DNA of 32,263 nucleotides from a virus. The translations under genes and the position numbers were made by a program. The notes below the pieces were generated by a model. That model had not been told where the DNA came from and did not search any database. It worked only from the letters and a program-made list of their open reading frames with translations. Position 1 is the stretch's first letter; each line of letters begins with the position of its first letter. Positions 21,750-30,880 of this stretch are shown one piece after another. The DNA is taken from IMG/VR virus record IMGVR_UViG_3300036772_000566, positions 1-32,263 of that record. One strand, given 5' to 3'.

Positions 21750-22105
21750 TGAAATTTAATTTAAAACACGGTTTAACGGTGGGTATTGATAAAGATAAAG
21801 TCACCCATACGGAAATTGAAATTAGTAAAGTCACCACAAAACTATTACAACAGGCAAAGGAAGCGGCTGAAAAAGTCGTCCCTACGCCAACCGGCTATGA
21901 ATTATTAATTAGCCCGACGATTATGGAAAATGAAATTCTGCGACGTCGCATTGTAAGAATTGGTGATATTCAAGGGCCATTACAGATAAAAGAGTTTTAT
22001 AGTCTGCATGAAGATGATATTGACCTGATTGTCAAAAATATGCAGGAATTCGATAAAGCGGAGGACTTAGATAGCTCGGGGCGATTGGATACGAAGCCTG
22101 CCTGA
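21749..22105 (+). CDS. tail assembly chaperone, frame-0 product (Mu gp41)
   Basis: A 118-residue chaperone matching Mu gp41. MKFNLKHGLTVGIDKDKVTH, then EISKVTTKLLQQAKEAAEKV, followed by the helical middle and FYSLHEDDIDLIVKNMQEFD, is the alpha-helical tail chaperone type that coats the tape measure protein. The frame ends SSGRLDTKPA at 22105. A CGGGGCGA run at 22077-22084 lies where a +1/-2 shift would join the downstream frame (22071-22238), as in Mu. The shorter and the shifted products would be analogous to lambda gpG and gpGT. Confidence 0.88.
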   Translation: MKFNLKHGLTVGIDKDKVTHTEIEISKVTTKLLQQAKEAAEKVVPTPTGYELLISPTIMENEILRRRIVRIGDIQGPLQIKEFYSLHEDDIDLIVKNMQEFDKAEDLDSSGRLDTKPA

Positions 22106-22238
22106 TATTGAACGCGGTGCGTTAATTCTCGGCAAGGCTTCGGCGGGTGGTCCAGAATGGGCCTTTAATCTCCCGATTTCAAAACTGCTTTATTACTGTA
22201 AACATAATCTCAGTGAGCTAATTAAACATGGCTACTAG
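22071..22238 (+). CDS. tail assembly chaperone extension, read by programmed frameshift (Mu gp41/42-type)
   Basis: An open frame without any ATG, GTG or TTG that is open from 22071, after a TAG at 22068-22070. It encodes DWIRSLPDIERGALILGKAS, AGGPEWAFNLPISKLLY and a tail ending LSELIKHGY. This is the typical second domain of Mu-type tail chaperones. The frame differs from gp41 by +1 (equivalently -2), the same direction reported for Mu. The shift probably occurs at CGGGGCGA (22077-22084), giving a fusion of about 162 residues. It also overlaps the tape measure start at 22228 by 11 bases. Confidence 0.78.
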   Translation: MARGDWIRSLPDIERGALILGKASAGGPEWAFNLPISKLLYYCKHNLSELIKHGY

Positions 22239-24126
22239 TCAATTAAAAGCGTCAATCATTATTGATTTGACGGGCAACTTAATGAATAAGTCCCGTCAGT
22301 TTAGTAACGCTATAAGCTCAATGTGTCAGAAAAACTCTGCATCATTTAAATCAATGGCGAATGATGCGAAACAATTATCTAACTCGATTGATAGTTTAGG
22401 TAATAAAGCGGCAATGTCATTTACAGCGGCGGGATATGCGTTTAATAAAACGTTTATTAAAACCGCCGCCATGTTTGAGCGTTATCAAATCCAGAGTGCG
22501 TCATTATTTGGTGGGGATGAAGGCGGACGCAAGGCGATGGCGTGGGCGAAGCAGGACGCGAAAGACACCGTATTATCACTTGAGCAAGTCATGGATATGA
22601 TGACCGAAATGAAATCTTTCGGCATGAATCCGATGGACGGTACGCTCAAGACGATGGAAGACGTTTCAGCGATGCATGGCTGGGATTTTGACAAGCTGCA
22701 TGGCGCCATGCAGCAAATAGAGCAAATGTCTGCTAAAGGGAAAATAGGCATGGATGATGCCAAAATTTTATTTGGTTATGGCATCAACATGTATCAGGAA
22801 ATCGCAACAGCTACAGGTCACACCAAAAAAGAAATAATGGCTTTGGGTGCTAAGGGATTATTGACAACTAAAGCGATCCGCATTGCACTGGCTCAATTAC
22901 ATAAAGAAAGTGACGGCGCGTCATCAAAAGCCATGAAAACATGGGATGGCATGATTTCCAATCTAGGTGATGATTGGCAGCAATTTGTTGAAAATGTCAT
23001 GACGCGTGGCGTATTTGACAAATTAAAAGGAAGGTTGCGAGCCATAAAATCATTGGTTGAAAACCCTACTCAGTCTAATCAAGGTGCGCATAATACCGCT
23101 GCGATTTTAAATAAATCAATTGACCAAGCCACAGCAGCAGGTAGTGGTTTATGGGAAGTATTAAAAGGTGTTGGTAGCACGGTTGAATATATCGCGACCG
23201 AGGCTGGGAAAGTTTCGGCTTATTTTGGTGACAGCTCAAAGAATATTGATTCTAGCGTTAGTGGTATGAAAACGCTGGCCGAAATTGTGGCCTCTTTATA
23301 TATCGGTAATAAAGTTGTGCGCATGGGGGCACCACTAGTTAAAGGCGGCTATAAAGTTGCCCGCGCCGGTTATAAGGTCGGCAAAGGCACAGTAAAGGCT
23401 GGGCGTTGGAGTTGGCGCAAAATATTTGGCGGCGGTTCACCAGAGATTGGTGATGAACATAAACTGGGTGCGCCAGAATTACCGGGCGGAAAATCTGCCG
23501 GTGTTGAGCGTGTCTTTGTGACGAACTGGCCGAAATCTTTCGGTATGGATGATAGCGGTTCTTTTAGTGGCTCCGATGGTAAGAAAAGCCGCCGTAAAAA
23601 AGGCCCCGGCAAAGGCCGCAGTAAGTTTTCTCGTATCCTTGGTGCAGGTGAAGAAGTGCTTGAAGACGTGGAAAACGCTGCGGGGAAAAAAGGCCTGTGG
23701 GGAAAAATCAAAGGGATTGGCAATAGCGCGGGACGTTATGCGAAAGGCCTGCCGTTGCTGGGTGCTGCACTCACGGCCGTGGATGTGGCGACTGATGATA
23801 ATAACACTCAACGCGGCGGCGATATTGGCAGCTCAGCCGGTGCATGGGTGGGCGGTGCGCTGGGGACATTAACGGACGAATTTACCGGGCCGTTTGGCAC
23901 GATTATCGGTGCGCAAATCGGCCAAACCATCGGCGATAAAATTGGCTCGGCAATCGGCAGTTGGTTCGATGATGACAAAAAGCCTGCTGATGCCGCTGCA
24001 CAACCAACGAACGGTAAGATTGACCTCAATATCAATTTACCAGCTGGTGCGTCTATTGATTCGTCAATGTCGTCATTTGGTGGATACAACCCATTCAATC
24101 TGATGACCGGAGGCTATATCCCATGA
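22228..24126 (+). CDS. tape measure protein (Mu gp42)
   Basis: The 632-residue tape measure sets tail length. The N-terminal 280 residues are conserved: LKASIIIDLTGNLMNKSRQF, then AGYAFNKTFIKTAAMFERYQ, LEQVMDMMTEMKSFGMNPMD and IRIALAQLHKESDGASSKAM. After a linker with an amphipathic helix come a Lys/Gly-rich segment (SGSDGKKSRRKKGPGKGRSK, about 445-464) and glycine-zipper-like hydrophobic stretches (AGAWVGGALGTLTD and GTIIGAQIGQTIGDKIGSAI). These would insert into the membrane during DNA entry. A tail of about this length is short-to-medium for Mu-like phages (Mu gp42: 718 aa). The start overlaps the chaperone extension. Confidence 0.93.
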   Translation: MATSQLKASIIIDLTGNLMNKSRQFSNAISSMCQKNSASFKSMANDAKQLSNSIDSLGNKAAMSFTAAGYAFNKTFIKTAAMFERYQIQSASLFGGDEGGRKAMAWAKQDAKDTVLSLEQVMDMMTEMKSFGMNPMDGTLKTMEDVSAMHGWDFDKLHGAMQQIEQMSAKGKIGMDDAKILFGYGINMYQEIATATGHTKKEIMALGAKGLLTTKAIRIALAQLHKESDGASSKAMKTWDGMISNLGDDWQQFVENVMTRGVFDKLKGRLRAIKSLVENPTQSNQGAHNTAAILNKSIDQATAAGSGLWEVLKGVGSTVEYIATEAGKVSAYFGDSSKNIDSSVSGMKTLAEIVASLYIGNKVVRMGAPLVKGGYKVARAGYKVGKGTVKAGRWSWRKIFGGGSPEIGDEHKLGAPELPGGKSAGVERVFVTNWPKSFGMDDSGSFSGSDGKKSRRKKGPGKGRSKFSRILGAGEEVLEDVENAAGKKGLWGKIKGIGNSAGRYAKGLPLLGAALTAVDVATDDNNTQRGGDIGSSAGAWVGGALGTLTDEFTGPFGTIIGAQIGQTIGDKIGSAIGSWFDDDKKPADAAAQPTNGKIDLNINLPAGASIDSSMSSFGGYNPFNLMTGGYIP

Positions 24127-25529
24127 CAGCGACCAGTTCAACAGCGACAACTGCCAGCGCAGCGAATTGGCTAACGGCTATCGGCGACGGTTCCGGCTCG
24201 TTTCGCGGCGTTAAATTCGACCTAAAAGGCCAGCAAAGCCAAAACGGCGGCCGTCGCACGGCAAAGCGTGAGTTTCCGCTGCGTGAGAACGGCGGCGCGG
24301 ATGATTTGGGTAAGCGCCTGCGCGAATACACCTTTAACGCGGTGATTGTTGGCGTTGATTACCTGTCTCGCCGTGACGCGCTAATTAACGCACTCGACGC
24401 GCCCGGCCCCGGCGAACTCGTTCACCCAAATTTGGGAACGATGCAGATTCAGGTTGATACATGGCACTGCGACGAAGACACGTCGAGCGGCGGCAGTGCT
24501 GATTTTAGCGTCACGTTTATGCCTCCGCTGGATACCTCGGCACCGATATCAACGGCCGACGCAGCGGCAAAAACCAAGAGCGCGGCAGGCACAGCAGCGG
24601 ATGCGCTGAACGGTGATTTTTCTAACGGCTGGTCAATTGATGATTTATCGCTGCACGATATTACCGCCATCGTTGATAACGCCACTGCGCAGATCAATCA
24701 AATTACGTCGAGCATTCAACAAGCATTCGGCGTACTTGATGACCTGAGTAGCATTATGTCGTCGGCATCCGCGTTGCAAGCGGCGTTATCCGGTTTGATC
24801 TACGAACCCGCCGCGCTAGTGCATCAAATGAATAACTTGATCGGCAGCGTGGATGGTGTAGCGAATACGGCTGGGCAGTCATTCAACGCGTACAAGTCGA
24901 TGAGCGATCAGATGCGCTATACCAGCGGCACCCCAGATGTTTTAGAGACCACGGACAGCAGCGGCACGCCGCAGCCCGCACTCGTGACACAGCCATCCAC
25001 GGCGCAAGGCAAAACAGCGGTAAACCAGTTTAATACGATGGTTTCACAGCTTGTCACGCTGCAACAGACGTCGAGCGCGTCGGCAATGCTGACTGAAGCG
25101 ATCACCTTAAACAACAAGCAAGGGACACGAACCGGGCGCAAGGCGGCACAGCTTGAAGTGGCCGCGCCGGTCAATCTTCCCTCTTTAGCGATTCAGACAA
25201 GCGAAGATGCACAGTCTATTACGAAAGAGCTGGCGGGTAGCTTAGACGTTTTAACTGGGCTGAATAGCACGTTTAACTGGCCGATGGCTGAGGATTATAC
25301 ACGCCGCCTGCGCTTGATATTTATCGCCGATATGACAGCGCGCGGCCAGATATTGCCGGGTGCCATTACGGCTACCACGACAACAACCGAACCAGCGTTA
25401 ACGTTCTTAAATCGCATTACGGGCAATGCGTCCGAGTGGGCTGAATTTACGCGTCGCAACAATATTAAAAACCCGCTCTTTTTAATGCCGGGTGACAGTT
25501 TTGAGGTAATTGCAAATGGCAACGAATAA
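24123..25529 (+). CDS. N: DNA circulation / baseplate protein (Mu gpN)
   Basis: A 468-residue protein of the Mu gpN (DNA circularisation, DNA_circ_N) family. The N-terminal domain (SGSFRGVKFDLKGQQSQNGG, then REFPLRENGGADDLGKRLRE and YTFNAVIVGVDYLSRRDALI, with LVHPNLGTMQIQVD) is the conserved part and resembles phage distal tail/baseplate components. The rest is a long helical region with Ser/Ala/Gln-rich sequence. Overlaps: four bases with the tape measure and 14 bases with gene P. The old functional label came from Mu genetics; a structural tail role is now favoured. Confidence 0.92.
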   Translation: MTATSSTATTASAANWLTAIGDGSGSFRGVKFDLKGQQSQNGGRRTAKREFPLRENGGADDLGKRLREYTFNAVIVGVDYLSRRDALINALDAPGPGELVHPNLGTMQIQVDTWHCDEDTSSGGSADFSVTFMPPLDTSAPISTADAAAKTKSAAGTAADALNGDFSNGWSIDDLSLHDITAIVDNATAQINQITSSIQQAFGVLDDLSSIMSSASALQAALSGLIYEPAALVHQMNNLIGSVDGVANTAGQSFNAYKSMSDQMRYTSGTPDVLETTDSSGTPQPALVTQPSTAQGKTAVNQFNTMVSQLVTLQQTSSASAMLTEAITLNNKQGTRTGRKAAQLEVAAPVNLPSLAIQTSEDAQSITKELAGSLDVLTGLNSTFNWPMAEDYTRRLRLIFIADMTARGQILPGAITATTTTTEPALTFLNRITGNASEWAEFTRRNNIKNPLFLMPGDSFEVIANGNE

Positions 25530-26640
25530 CGCAGCAAATTACAACGCACGCGCACTGAATAATGCCGTCGTGCTCGAAATCGGTGGCAAGTCATTTACAG
25601 GCTGGTCGTCCGTCTCTGTGAATCGCTCAATTGATAATGTTGCTGGGCAATTCAGCCTCGGCATTATTAAGCCGGTTAATTTAACGGTGGATTCATTAAC
25701 GCCGGGCTTGCCTGTTCGCCTAACGATTAATGGCAAGCCGGTTGTGACGGGTTGGCTTGATGATAATCAACCGGAAATCACCTCGGATGATTATTCCATT
25801 CAAATCAGCGGCCGCGATAAAACCGGCGATCTGGTCGATTGCTCTGCTATCTATAAGGGCGGTATGTGGTCTGGTCGAACGCTGGCTCAAATTGCAGCCG
25901 ATTTATGCCAGCCATTTGGCATTACTGTCCTGTGGCAAGTCACTGAGGCCAGCGCTGGTAAACCATTTGGTTCGTTCAAGCTTGAACATAGCGAAACCGT
26001 ATACGAAGCGTTAGGCCGCGCTGCACGCCAGCGCGGCGTGCTGATGACGTCCAATGCCACCGGCGATCTGGTCTTTACTCAAGCTGGAACGGCGAGCGCT
26101 GGGAGCCTCGAAATAGGTAAAACATTGGCAAAGCTCAGCGGTCAGAACAGCTGGCATAACCGCTTTAGTTTGTACCGAATTTGCGGCGGCCATGCCGCTG
26201 GCGGTGGGCTCAGTGACGTGATGGATGTAGGCCAGATTACGGGGCCGCAGGCTGATGTTGTTGATCCGGAAGTCACGCGCTATCGCCCGACTATCAAAAT
26301 TGCCGATCACAATATTACGCAGCAAACCGCGTGGGCGCGTGCAGACCATGAGCGACGCCATGCGATAGCGAAATCAACACGCTATGACGCCGAAGTGATC
26401 GGCTGGTATCAAGCAGACGGCCAGCTGTGGGACGTGAATAAAATCGTTAATGTCACAGCGGCCGTGCTGAATATGAATGCAGTACCGTTATTAATTGCCG
26501 AGGTGAGTTATCAGCTCGACGATAAAGGATTAACCACAAAATTAACGCTCGCCCCACGTGAGGGTTATATCGTGCCGGTTGAATCCGATAATAAAGGTAG
26601 TGGCACCAGCGCCAAATATGCCGACGTGGTGGGAGATTAA
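25516..26640 (+). CDS. P: baseplate hub protein (Mu gpP / gp44)
   Basis: A 374-residue hub of the phage late control D/gp44 type (Mu gp44: 379 aa). Conserved segments: VVLEIGGKSFTGWSSVSVNR, IDNVAGQFSLGII, VTGWLDDNQPEITSDDYSIQ, SGRDKTGDLVDCSAIY and LEHSETVYEALGRAARQRGV. It forms the trimeric hub ring at the end of the tail tube that holds the spike. ATG 25516 is used; it overlaps N by 14 bases. A five-base gap follows before gp45. Confidence 0.94.
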   Translation: MATNNAANYNARALNNAVVLEIGGKSFTGWSSVSVNRSIDNVAGQFSLGIIKPVNLTVDSLTPGLPVRLTINGKPVVTGWLDDNQPEITSDDYSIQISGRDKTGDLVDCSAIYKGGMWSGRTLAQIAADLCQPFGITVLWQVTEASAGKPFGSFKLEHSETVYEALGRAARQRGVLMTSNATGDLVFTQAGTASAGSLEIGKTLAKLSGQNSWHNRFSLYRICGGHAAGGGLSDVMDVGQITGPQADVVDPEVTRYRPTIKIADHNITQQTAWARADHERRHAIAKSTRYDAEVIGWYQADGQLWDVNKIVNVTAAVLNMNAVPLLIAEVSYQLDDKGLTTKLTLAPREGYIVPVESDNKGSGTSAKYADVVGD

Positions 26641-26645
26641 TAGAG

Positions 26646-27293
26646 ATGGATATTAACCGCTTATTAGATCCGATTATGCGCCGTGTTCGCCTTATTATTA
26701 GTCGTGGCAAAGTGACCGGCGTCACTGACGGCCATAAAACGCAAAATTTGCAGGTGAGCCTATTTGCCAATGAGACGATGGATGATGTTGAACGGCTAAT
26801 TGAATACGGGTTGATTAGCGTGCCACCGGCTGGAAGTCAGACCGTTGTCGCATTTTCTGCGGGCGTGCGTGCTCATCCCGTTGCGCTGGTTGTTGCTGAC
26901 GGCCGCACGCGGCCAACCGGGCAAAAAACCGGTGACTCTGGGTTATATCACCTTGAGGGGCATCAAATATTATTAACCGAAAACGGCGAGATAGTGATTA
27001 CCTGCAAAAAGCTGCGTTTTGAAGTTGAGGAAGACGTCACGACGAATTGCAAAAACTGGTCAGTGAATGCCAGCGAGTCGGCCTCAATCACCAGCGCCGC
27101 TATCTCTTTGAATGGCTCGCTGGAAATGTTCGCGCAGGACGGTGAAAGCGACAGTACCGCGACATTGCACGGCGATCTGAATATGACCGGCACCAGTACC
27201 GCCGAGGACCATATTTCTGGCGGTCATAGCGGCGCGACTCATGGACACGGCGGCGTAGAGCGCGGCGACGGCGAAACGGACGGCCCAACATGA
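26646..27293 (+). CDS. membrane-piercing baseplate spike (Mu gp45 / gpV-like)
   Basis: A 215-residue spike (Mu gp45: 197 aa). The N-terminal OB-fold (about 10-100: RVRLIISRGKVTGVTDGHKT and GSQTVVAFSAGVRAHPVAL) is followed by a beta-helix (GHQILLTENGEIVIT, then SINGS-type turns). The C-terminal tip has His189, His194, His199 and His201 (DHISGGHSGATHGHGG), matching the HxH iron-binding apex known in Mu gp45 and P2 gpV. It is slightly longer than Mu's, with an acidic tail (GDGETDGPT). It overlaps gp46 by four bases. Confidence 0.95.
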   Translation: MDINRLLDPIMRRVRLIISRGKVTGVTDGHKTQNLQVSLFANETMDDVERLIEYGLISVPPAGSQTVVAFSAGVRAHPVALVVADGRTRPTGQKTGDSGLYHLEGHQILLTENGEIVITCKKLRFEVEEDVTTNCKNWSVNASESASITSAAISLNGSLEMFAQDGESDSTATLHGDLNMTGTSTAEDHISGGHSGATHGHGGVERGDGETDGPT

Positions 27294-27730
27294 CCGATAT
27301 TGCTCTGATTTGGAAAGACAGCCACGGCGATATCGCGCAGGACGGCATCGACCTATTAACCGACGATTCAATAGAAACTGCGGTCATTATCAGCTTGTTT
27401 ACGGATCGCCGCGCCGAACCCGGCGATGCGATCCCCGATGGTACAGACAACCGGCGCGGCTATTGGGGTGATGCATATCGAGCGCGGCCAATTGGCTCAC
27501 GGTTGTGGTTATTAAGCCGTGAGTCGCAATTGGCCTCGGTGCTCACGGATGCGGAAACCTACGCCGCCGAGGCGCTGCAATGGTTGCTCGATGATGGGCT
27601 CGCTAGCGCTCTGGCTATTACGGCCACTAACCCGGCGTTTGAGATGTTAGCACTACGTATCGACATTACGCTGCCGGATGGCAGTCCACTGCCACCATTT
27701 GAATTTAATACCACATTAACGGGGCGATAA
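27290..27730 (+). CDS. baseplate protein (Mu gp46, gpW/gp25-like)
   Basis: A 146-residue protein of the Mu gp46 family (Mu: 144 aa), related to T4 gp25/P2 W. Sequence: TDIALIWKDSHGDIAQDGID, then ETAVIISLFTDRRAEPGDAI, NRRGYWGDAYRARPIGSRLW and the end LPDGSPLPPFEFNTTLTGR. It joins the baseplate wedge to the sheath. The ATG overlaps gp45; the stop is directly followed by the gp47 ATG. Confidence 0.94.
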   Translation: MTDIALIWKDSHGDIAQDGIDLLTDDSIETAVIISLFTDRRAEPGDAIPDGTDNRRGYWGDAYRARPIGSRLWLLSRESQLASVLTDAETYAAEALQWLLDDGLASALAITATNPAFEMLALRIDITLPDGSPLPPFEFNTTLTGR

Positions 27731-28810
27731 ATGCCATTTAATGAAAAGACACTACCGCAGCTGATTGCCGAAACGCAGGCTGATATTGAGAGCCGTTTGC
27801 CGGGGTCATACGCTCGCGTTAATGAGAAGACATTGAATGCCATCGCATTCGCGCAAGGCGGCGTAGCGTCAGGGCTACAAGCTAAAATCGCATGGCTGGC
27901 ACGTCAGGTTATTCCGACTGAATCCGATCCGGAGAAGCTTTCCGAATGGTGCCTTGCGTTTGATGTGCCGCGTAAACTGCCGAGCGTTGCGAGCGGCCCG
28001 CTCCCCGTCACTGTGACCGATGCGGTTGTCATTGTAGCAGGAACGCGCTTCCAGCGGCCCGATGGCGTGACGTATGAAACCAGCACGGATGTGGCAAGCA
28101 GTAGCGCGGGCCAGATTAGCGTTACAGTGAAAGCCCTCGATGCGGGCGCAATTGGTAACACCCCGGCAAACGTGAAATTTACAATAGTAACGCCGCAGGC
28201 GGGCGTTCAATCCACAACAACGAGTACGGCTGCGTTAACCGGTGGCGCTGATATTGAGAGCTTATCGCGCTGGCGTTCACGCCTCATCTTTCGTATGCAA
28301 TACCCGCCAGCGGGTGGCACAACGTATGACTATGAACGCTGGGCGATGGAATGCGCCGGAGTGACGCGAGCGTGGTGCTATAAGGGCTGGCAAGCGGCCG
28401 ACGTTGGTGTTTCGTTCGTGATGGATGACAGCTCGCCGATCATCCCCACTACCGACGATGTTCAGCGTGTCGCGGCGTATATCGGCGGCCACCGTGACCC
28501 GATAACCAATCAATGGACAGGCCAGCCACTCGGCCCTGAAGTTGTTGTTTTCGCACCGACGCCGGTGAGCGTCGATATCACCGCGAAACTGGTGCCGAAT
28601 AATGCCACGACGCAGGCTAACGCATTAGCCGCCATTAATCAGTTTTTCAAAGATGAATTAATACCGAATGGCACGCTGTATTACTCAAAACTTGCGGCGG
28701 TTATATCTGATGCAGCGGGCATCACTAATAGCCAGTTAATTACCCCTGCCGCTGATGTGACGAGCGACGCTGGGCAGTTGCTAGCACCGGGAGTAATCAC
28801 ATGGCAATGA
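27731..28810 (+). CDS. baseplate wedge protein J-like (Mu gp47)
   Basis: A 359-residue wedge protein (Mu gp47: 360 aa) of the baseplate J family. Segments: LPQLIAETQADIESRLPGSY, then GVASGLQAKIAWLARQVIPT, EWCLAFDVPRKL, and the second half TGGADIESLSRWRSRLIFRM followed by QYPPAGGTTYDYERWAME. It forms the wedge dimer that widens on contraction. It overlaps the gp48 start by ten bases. Confidence 0.95.
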   Translation: MPFNEKTLPQLIAETQADIESRLPGSYARVNEKTLNAIAFAQGGVASGLQAKIAWLARQVIPTESDPEKLSEWCLAFDVPRKLPSVASGPLPVTVTDAVVIVAGTRFQRPDGVTYETSTDVASSSAGQISVTVKALDAGAIGNTPANVKFTIVTPQAGVQSTTTSTAALTGGADIESLSRWRSRLIFRMQYPPAGGTTYDYERWAMECAGVTRAWCYKGWQAADVGVSFVMDDSSPIIPTTDDVQRVAAYIGGHRDPITNQWTGQPLGPEVVVFAPTPVSVDITAKLVPNNATTQANALAAINQFFKDELIPNGTLYYSKLAAVISDAAGITNSQLITPAADVTSDAGQLLAPGVITWQ

Positions 28811-29391
28811 ATGACGTTGATTATCAGCGAGCCATGCTGCAACTCATGCCAACCGGCGCGGCATGGCCGCAAGACCCAAACAGCACGCTCGGCGAGTTGC
28901 TTCATGCGTTGGCTGATGGTTATGCACGTGCTGATAGCCAGTCTGATGAGGTTGCTATACGCGAGTCTATGCCGCGCACGGCGCAAGATTTGCTGACGGA
29001 TTGGGAAACTTGTTTAGGGCTTCCCGAATGTGGTGATCTGGGTGACACAGTCGTTAAGCGTCAGCAAGCCGCACAGGCAAAATTTGCGATGGCCGCTAGC
29101 CTCAATCTGTATTTTTACGAAGAGTTAGCGCTAGAGCACGGCTACGTTATCAAAATTTATCAGGCGTTTGCGCATAACTGTATGCGTGATTGTATGTACC
29201 CGCTTGTGCCGCAAACCGTGCGATTTACAGCCTATGTTTACGTCTATAACCAGATTGACAGCTATCGGGCCACGTGCCTCGATAGCTGCATGACTCCGTT
29301 GCTCATTTATGAATCTGGCGAACTGGAATGCTTGCTTGAACGCTATGGACCTGCGCATGAGAAGTTTATTTATTTTTACCCCCAGCAGTGA
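28801..29391 (+). CDS. baseplate wedge / tail fibre connector (Mu gp48, DUF2313)
   Basis: A 196-residue DUF2313 protein (Mu gp48: 193 aa). Typical are YQRAMLQLMPTGAAWPQDPN, STLGELLHALADGYARAD and the DLLTDWETCLGLPECGD segment, with a Cys-rich end (NCMRDCMY, TCLDSC and LECLLERYGPAHE). It is the linker between the wedge and the tail fibre in Mu and YmfQ-containing prophages. The next gene follows after nine bases with AGGA as ribosome site. Confidence 0.92.
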   Translation: MAMNDVDYQRAMLQLMPTGAAWPQDPNSTLGELLHALADGYARADSQSDEVAIRESMPRTAQDLLTDWETCLGLPECGDLGDTVVKRQQAAQAKFAMAASLNLYFYEELALEHGYVIKIYQAFAHNCMRDCMYPLVPQTVRFTAYVYVYNQIDSYRATCLDSCMTPLLIYESGELECLLERYGPAHEKFIYFYPQQ

Positions 29392-29400
29392 GGATTAATT

Positions 29401-30417
29401 ATGTATTACGTTGATAACGCCAGCGGCATTGCGCAAATGCCAGCATTAAAGCCCGTCTATAGCACAAGCCCAACGTGGTTTACCGAGGGCGGCGGCTCAA
29501 CTCCGCCGACGTATCCGGGGCCGGATACGTTTAACATGATTATTTCTGAGATGATTAACGTGCTCGAAGCGGCAGGCATGACGCCCAAAAAAGATAGCCT
29601 CACACAACTTTCAGAGGCTATCTCTAAGATAGTTTCAGATGGCATAGCGGGACTAGGCACTGCTGCAACGCACAACGTACAAACATCACCAACGGATACA
29701 ACAGCTGGCGCAGTGTTACTGCCGGGGGCATATGGGTGGGGGGGCGTTTCTATAGCGACCGCAACAACGTCTAATTCTGATTTACATCATTTGCCGGGCA
29801 TGTCGTTCAACGCGGTTCGTGAATACGTGTCATCTGATAGTTCGGTAGATTTAATTGGTATTAGTGGCCTCTCATCTAACGGAAATTTAGCCGAATGGCT
29901 TGCGCCGGAGAATGGCGCTGATGGAACTAAACTAGCCGTCAGGAACATGACCACATTATTCACTATTTATAGTGACATGAATGAACCACCTTATCCAGTG
30001 ACGTCAGTAAATGGGGAGACAGGCGCTGTTGTACTAACTGCGAGTGATGTTAGTGCACTACCTGACACTTACACACCACCTGCACCGGATTTAAGTGCAT
30101 ACATCACAACAAGCGCGGCTGATGCGAAATACCAGCTTAAAAACACAGCGTCAAAAGCAGTAAATGGCTGGGAGAAAGATTCTGCAACTGGGATTATTCG
30201 TCAATGGGGTACATTCTCTGGAGCTTACGCGAACAGTAGCATCACATTCCCTTTAGCATTCCCATCTACATGCTCTAACGTGATTCTAACTCAAGGCCCT
30301 CTAGGAGATGTTTATGATGCAAATATGGGGATTGCATCGATGTCGGCCACAAAATTTGTAACTGACAATTGGATGAGCGGTAGCGGGACTTTGTATTGGC
30401 AGGCCGTGGGGTATTAA
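29401..30417 (+). CDS. S: tail fibre protein (Mu gpS-like)
   Basis: A 338-residue receptor-binding fibre, shorter than Mu S (504 aa). The conserved N-terminus (MYYVDNASGIAQMPALKPVY, then PTWFTEGGG and PGPDTFNMIISEMINVLEAA) attaches to the baseplate. The centre holds a shaft-like GETGAVVLTASDVSALP element seen in many enteric fibres. The C-terminal tip (SKAVNGWEKDSATGIIRQWG to YWQAVGY) is the type that takes host-range variation and depends on a chaperone. The shaft region is AT-richer and less Mu-like than the ends, which fits modular exchange. The stop overlaps the next ATG. Confidence 0.9.
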   Translation: MYYVDNASGIAQMPALKPVYSTSPTWFTEGGGSTPPTYPGPDTFNMIISEMINVLEAAGMTPKKDSLTQLSEAISKIVSDGIAGLGTAATHNVQTSPTDTTAGAVLLPGAYGWGGVSIATATTSNSDLHHLPGMSFNAVREYVSSDSSVDLIGISGLSSNGNLAEWLAPENGADGTKLAVRNMTTLFTIYSDMNEPPYPVTSVNGETGAVVLTASDVSALPDTYTPPAPDLSAYITTSAADAKYQLKNTASKAVNGWEKDSATGIIRQWGTFSGAYANSSITFPLAFPSTCSNVILTQGPLGDVYDANMGIASMSATKFVTDNWMSGSGTLYWQAVGY

Positions 30418-30857
30418 TGATGAGCACATATATTTATAGCGCAATAAACAACGCCTTTTACCCGCTAGCGTTACAGAGTGATTATGAGGGGGTGGGTACG
30501 TGGCCGGATGACGGGGTTGATGTTGACGATTCTGTCTATGCTGAGTTTGCGGCTAATCAGCCACCTGATGGAAAGATGAGGGCTGCTGATTCTAGCGGCA
30601 TGCCCGCGTGGATTGATATTCCTCCACTTAGTCAGAGTGAAGTTATCGCTAAAAACACTCGAGCATTTAACGCGTTATTGCGTTCAACCACTGACGCGGC
30701 TTTTCCGCTTCAGTCTGCTGTTGCACTCGGTATTGCTACTGATGTACAGACTCAAGCGCTGGTCGCATTACAGCAGTACGCGGTTAATCTTGCAAGTACG
30801 AACCTTACAGTTGATCCGGTCGTTTGGCCTGAAGCACCGATAGAAGTGACGTTGTAA
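30417..30857 (+). CDS. U: tail fibre assembly protein (Mu gpU-like)
   Basis: A 146-residue chaperone for fibre folding, of the Mu U/lambda Tfa type. Seen: MMSTYIYSAINNAFYPLALQ, then GWP-like WPDDGVDVDDSVYAEFA, and the Pro/Asp segment PDGKMRAADSSGMPAWID, followed by a helix resembling other Tfa proteins. ATG 30417 shares its first base with the fibre stop (TAATG), as S-U pairs do. Unlike in Mu, no reverse-oriented second S'-U' pair or invertase gene is found next to it. Confidence 0.85.
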   Translation: MMSTYIYSAINNAFYPLALQSDYEGVGTWPDDGVDVDDSVYAEFAANQPPDGKMRAADSSGMPAWIDIPPLSQSEVIAKNTRAFNALLRSTTDAAFPLQSAVALGIATDVQTQALVALQQYAVNLASTNLTVDPVVWPEAPIEVTL

Positions 30858-30880
30858 AATTCAGTGCGGAGAAAACCAAA

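Noticed and set aside
25501-25535. Possible third copy of the 19-bp element near the gene P start
   Set aside because: Only short pieces match (ttgcaa and gaataa) without the full order; no terminator precedes it.
30795-30815. Possible degenerate promoter element upstream of com
   Set aside because: About ten of fourteen bases align over a short stretch, with no -10 at the right distance; too weak to call.
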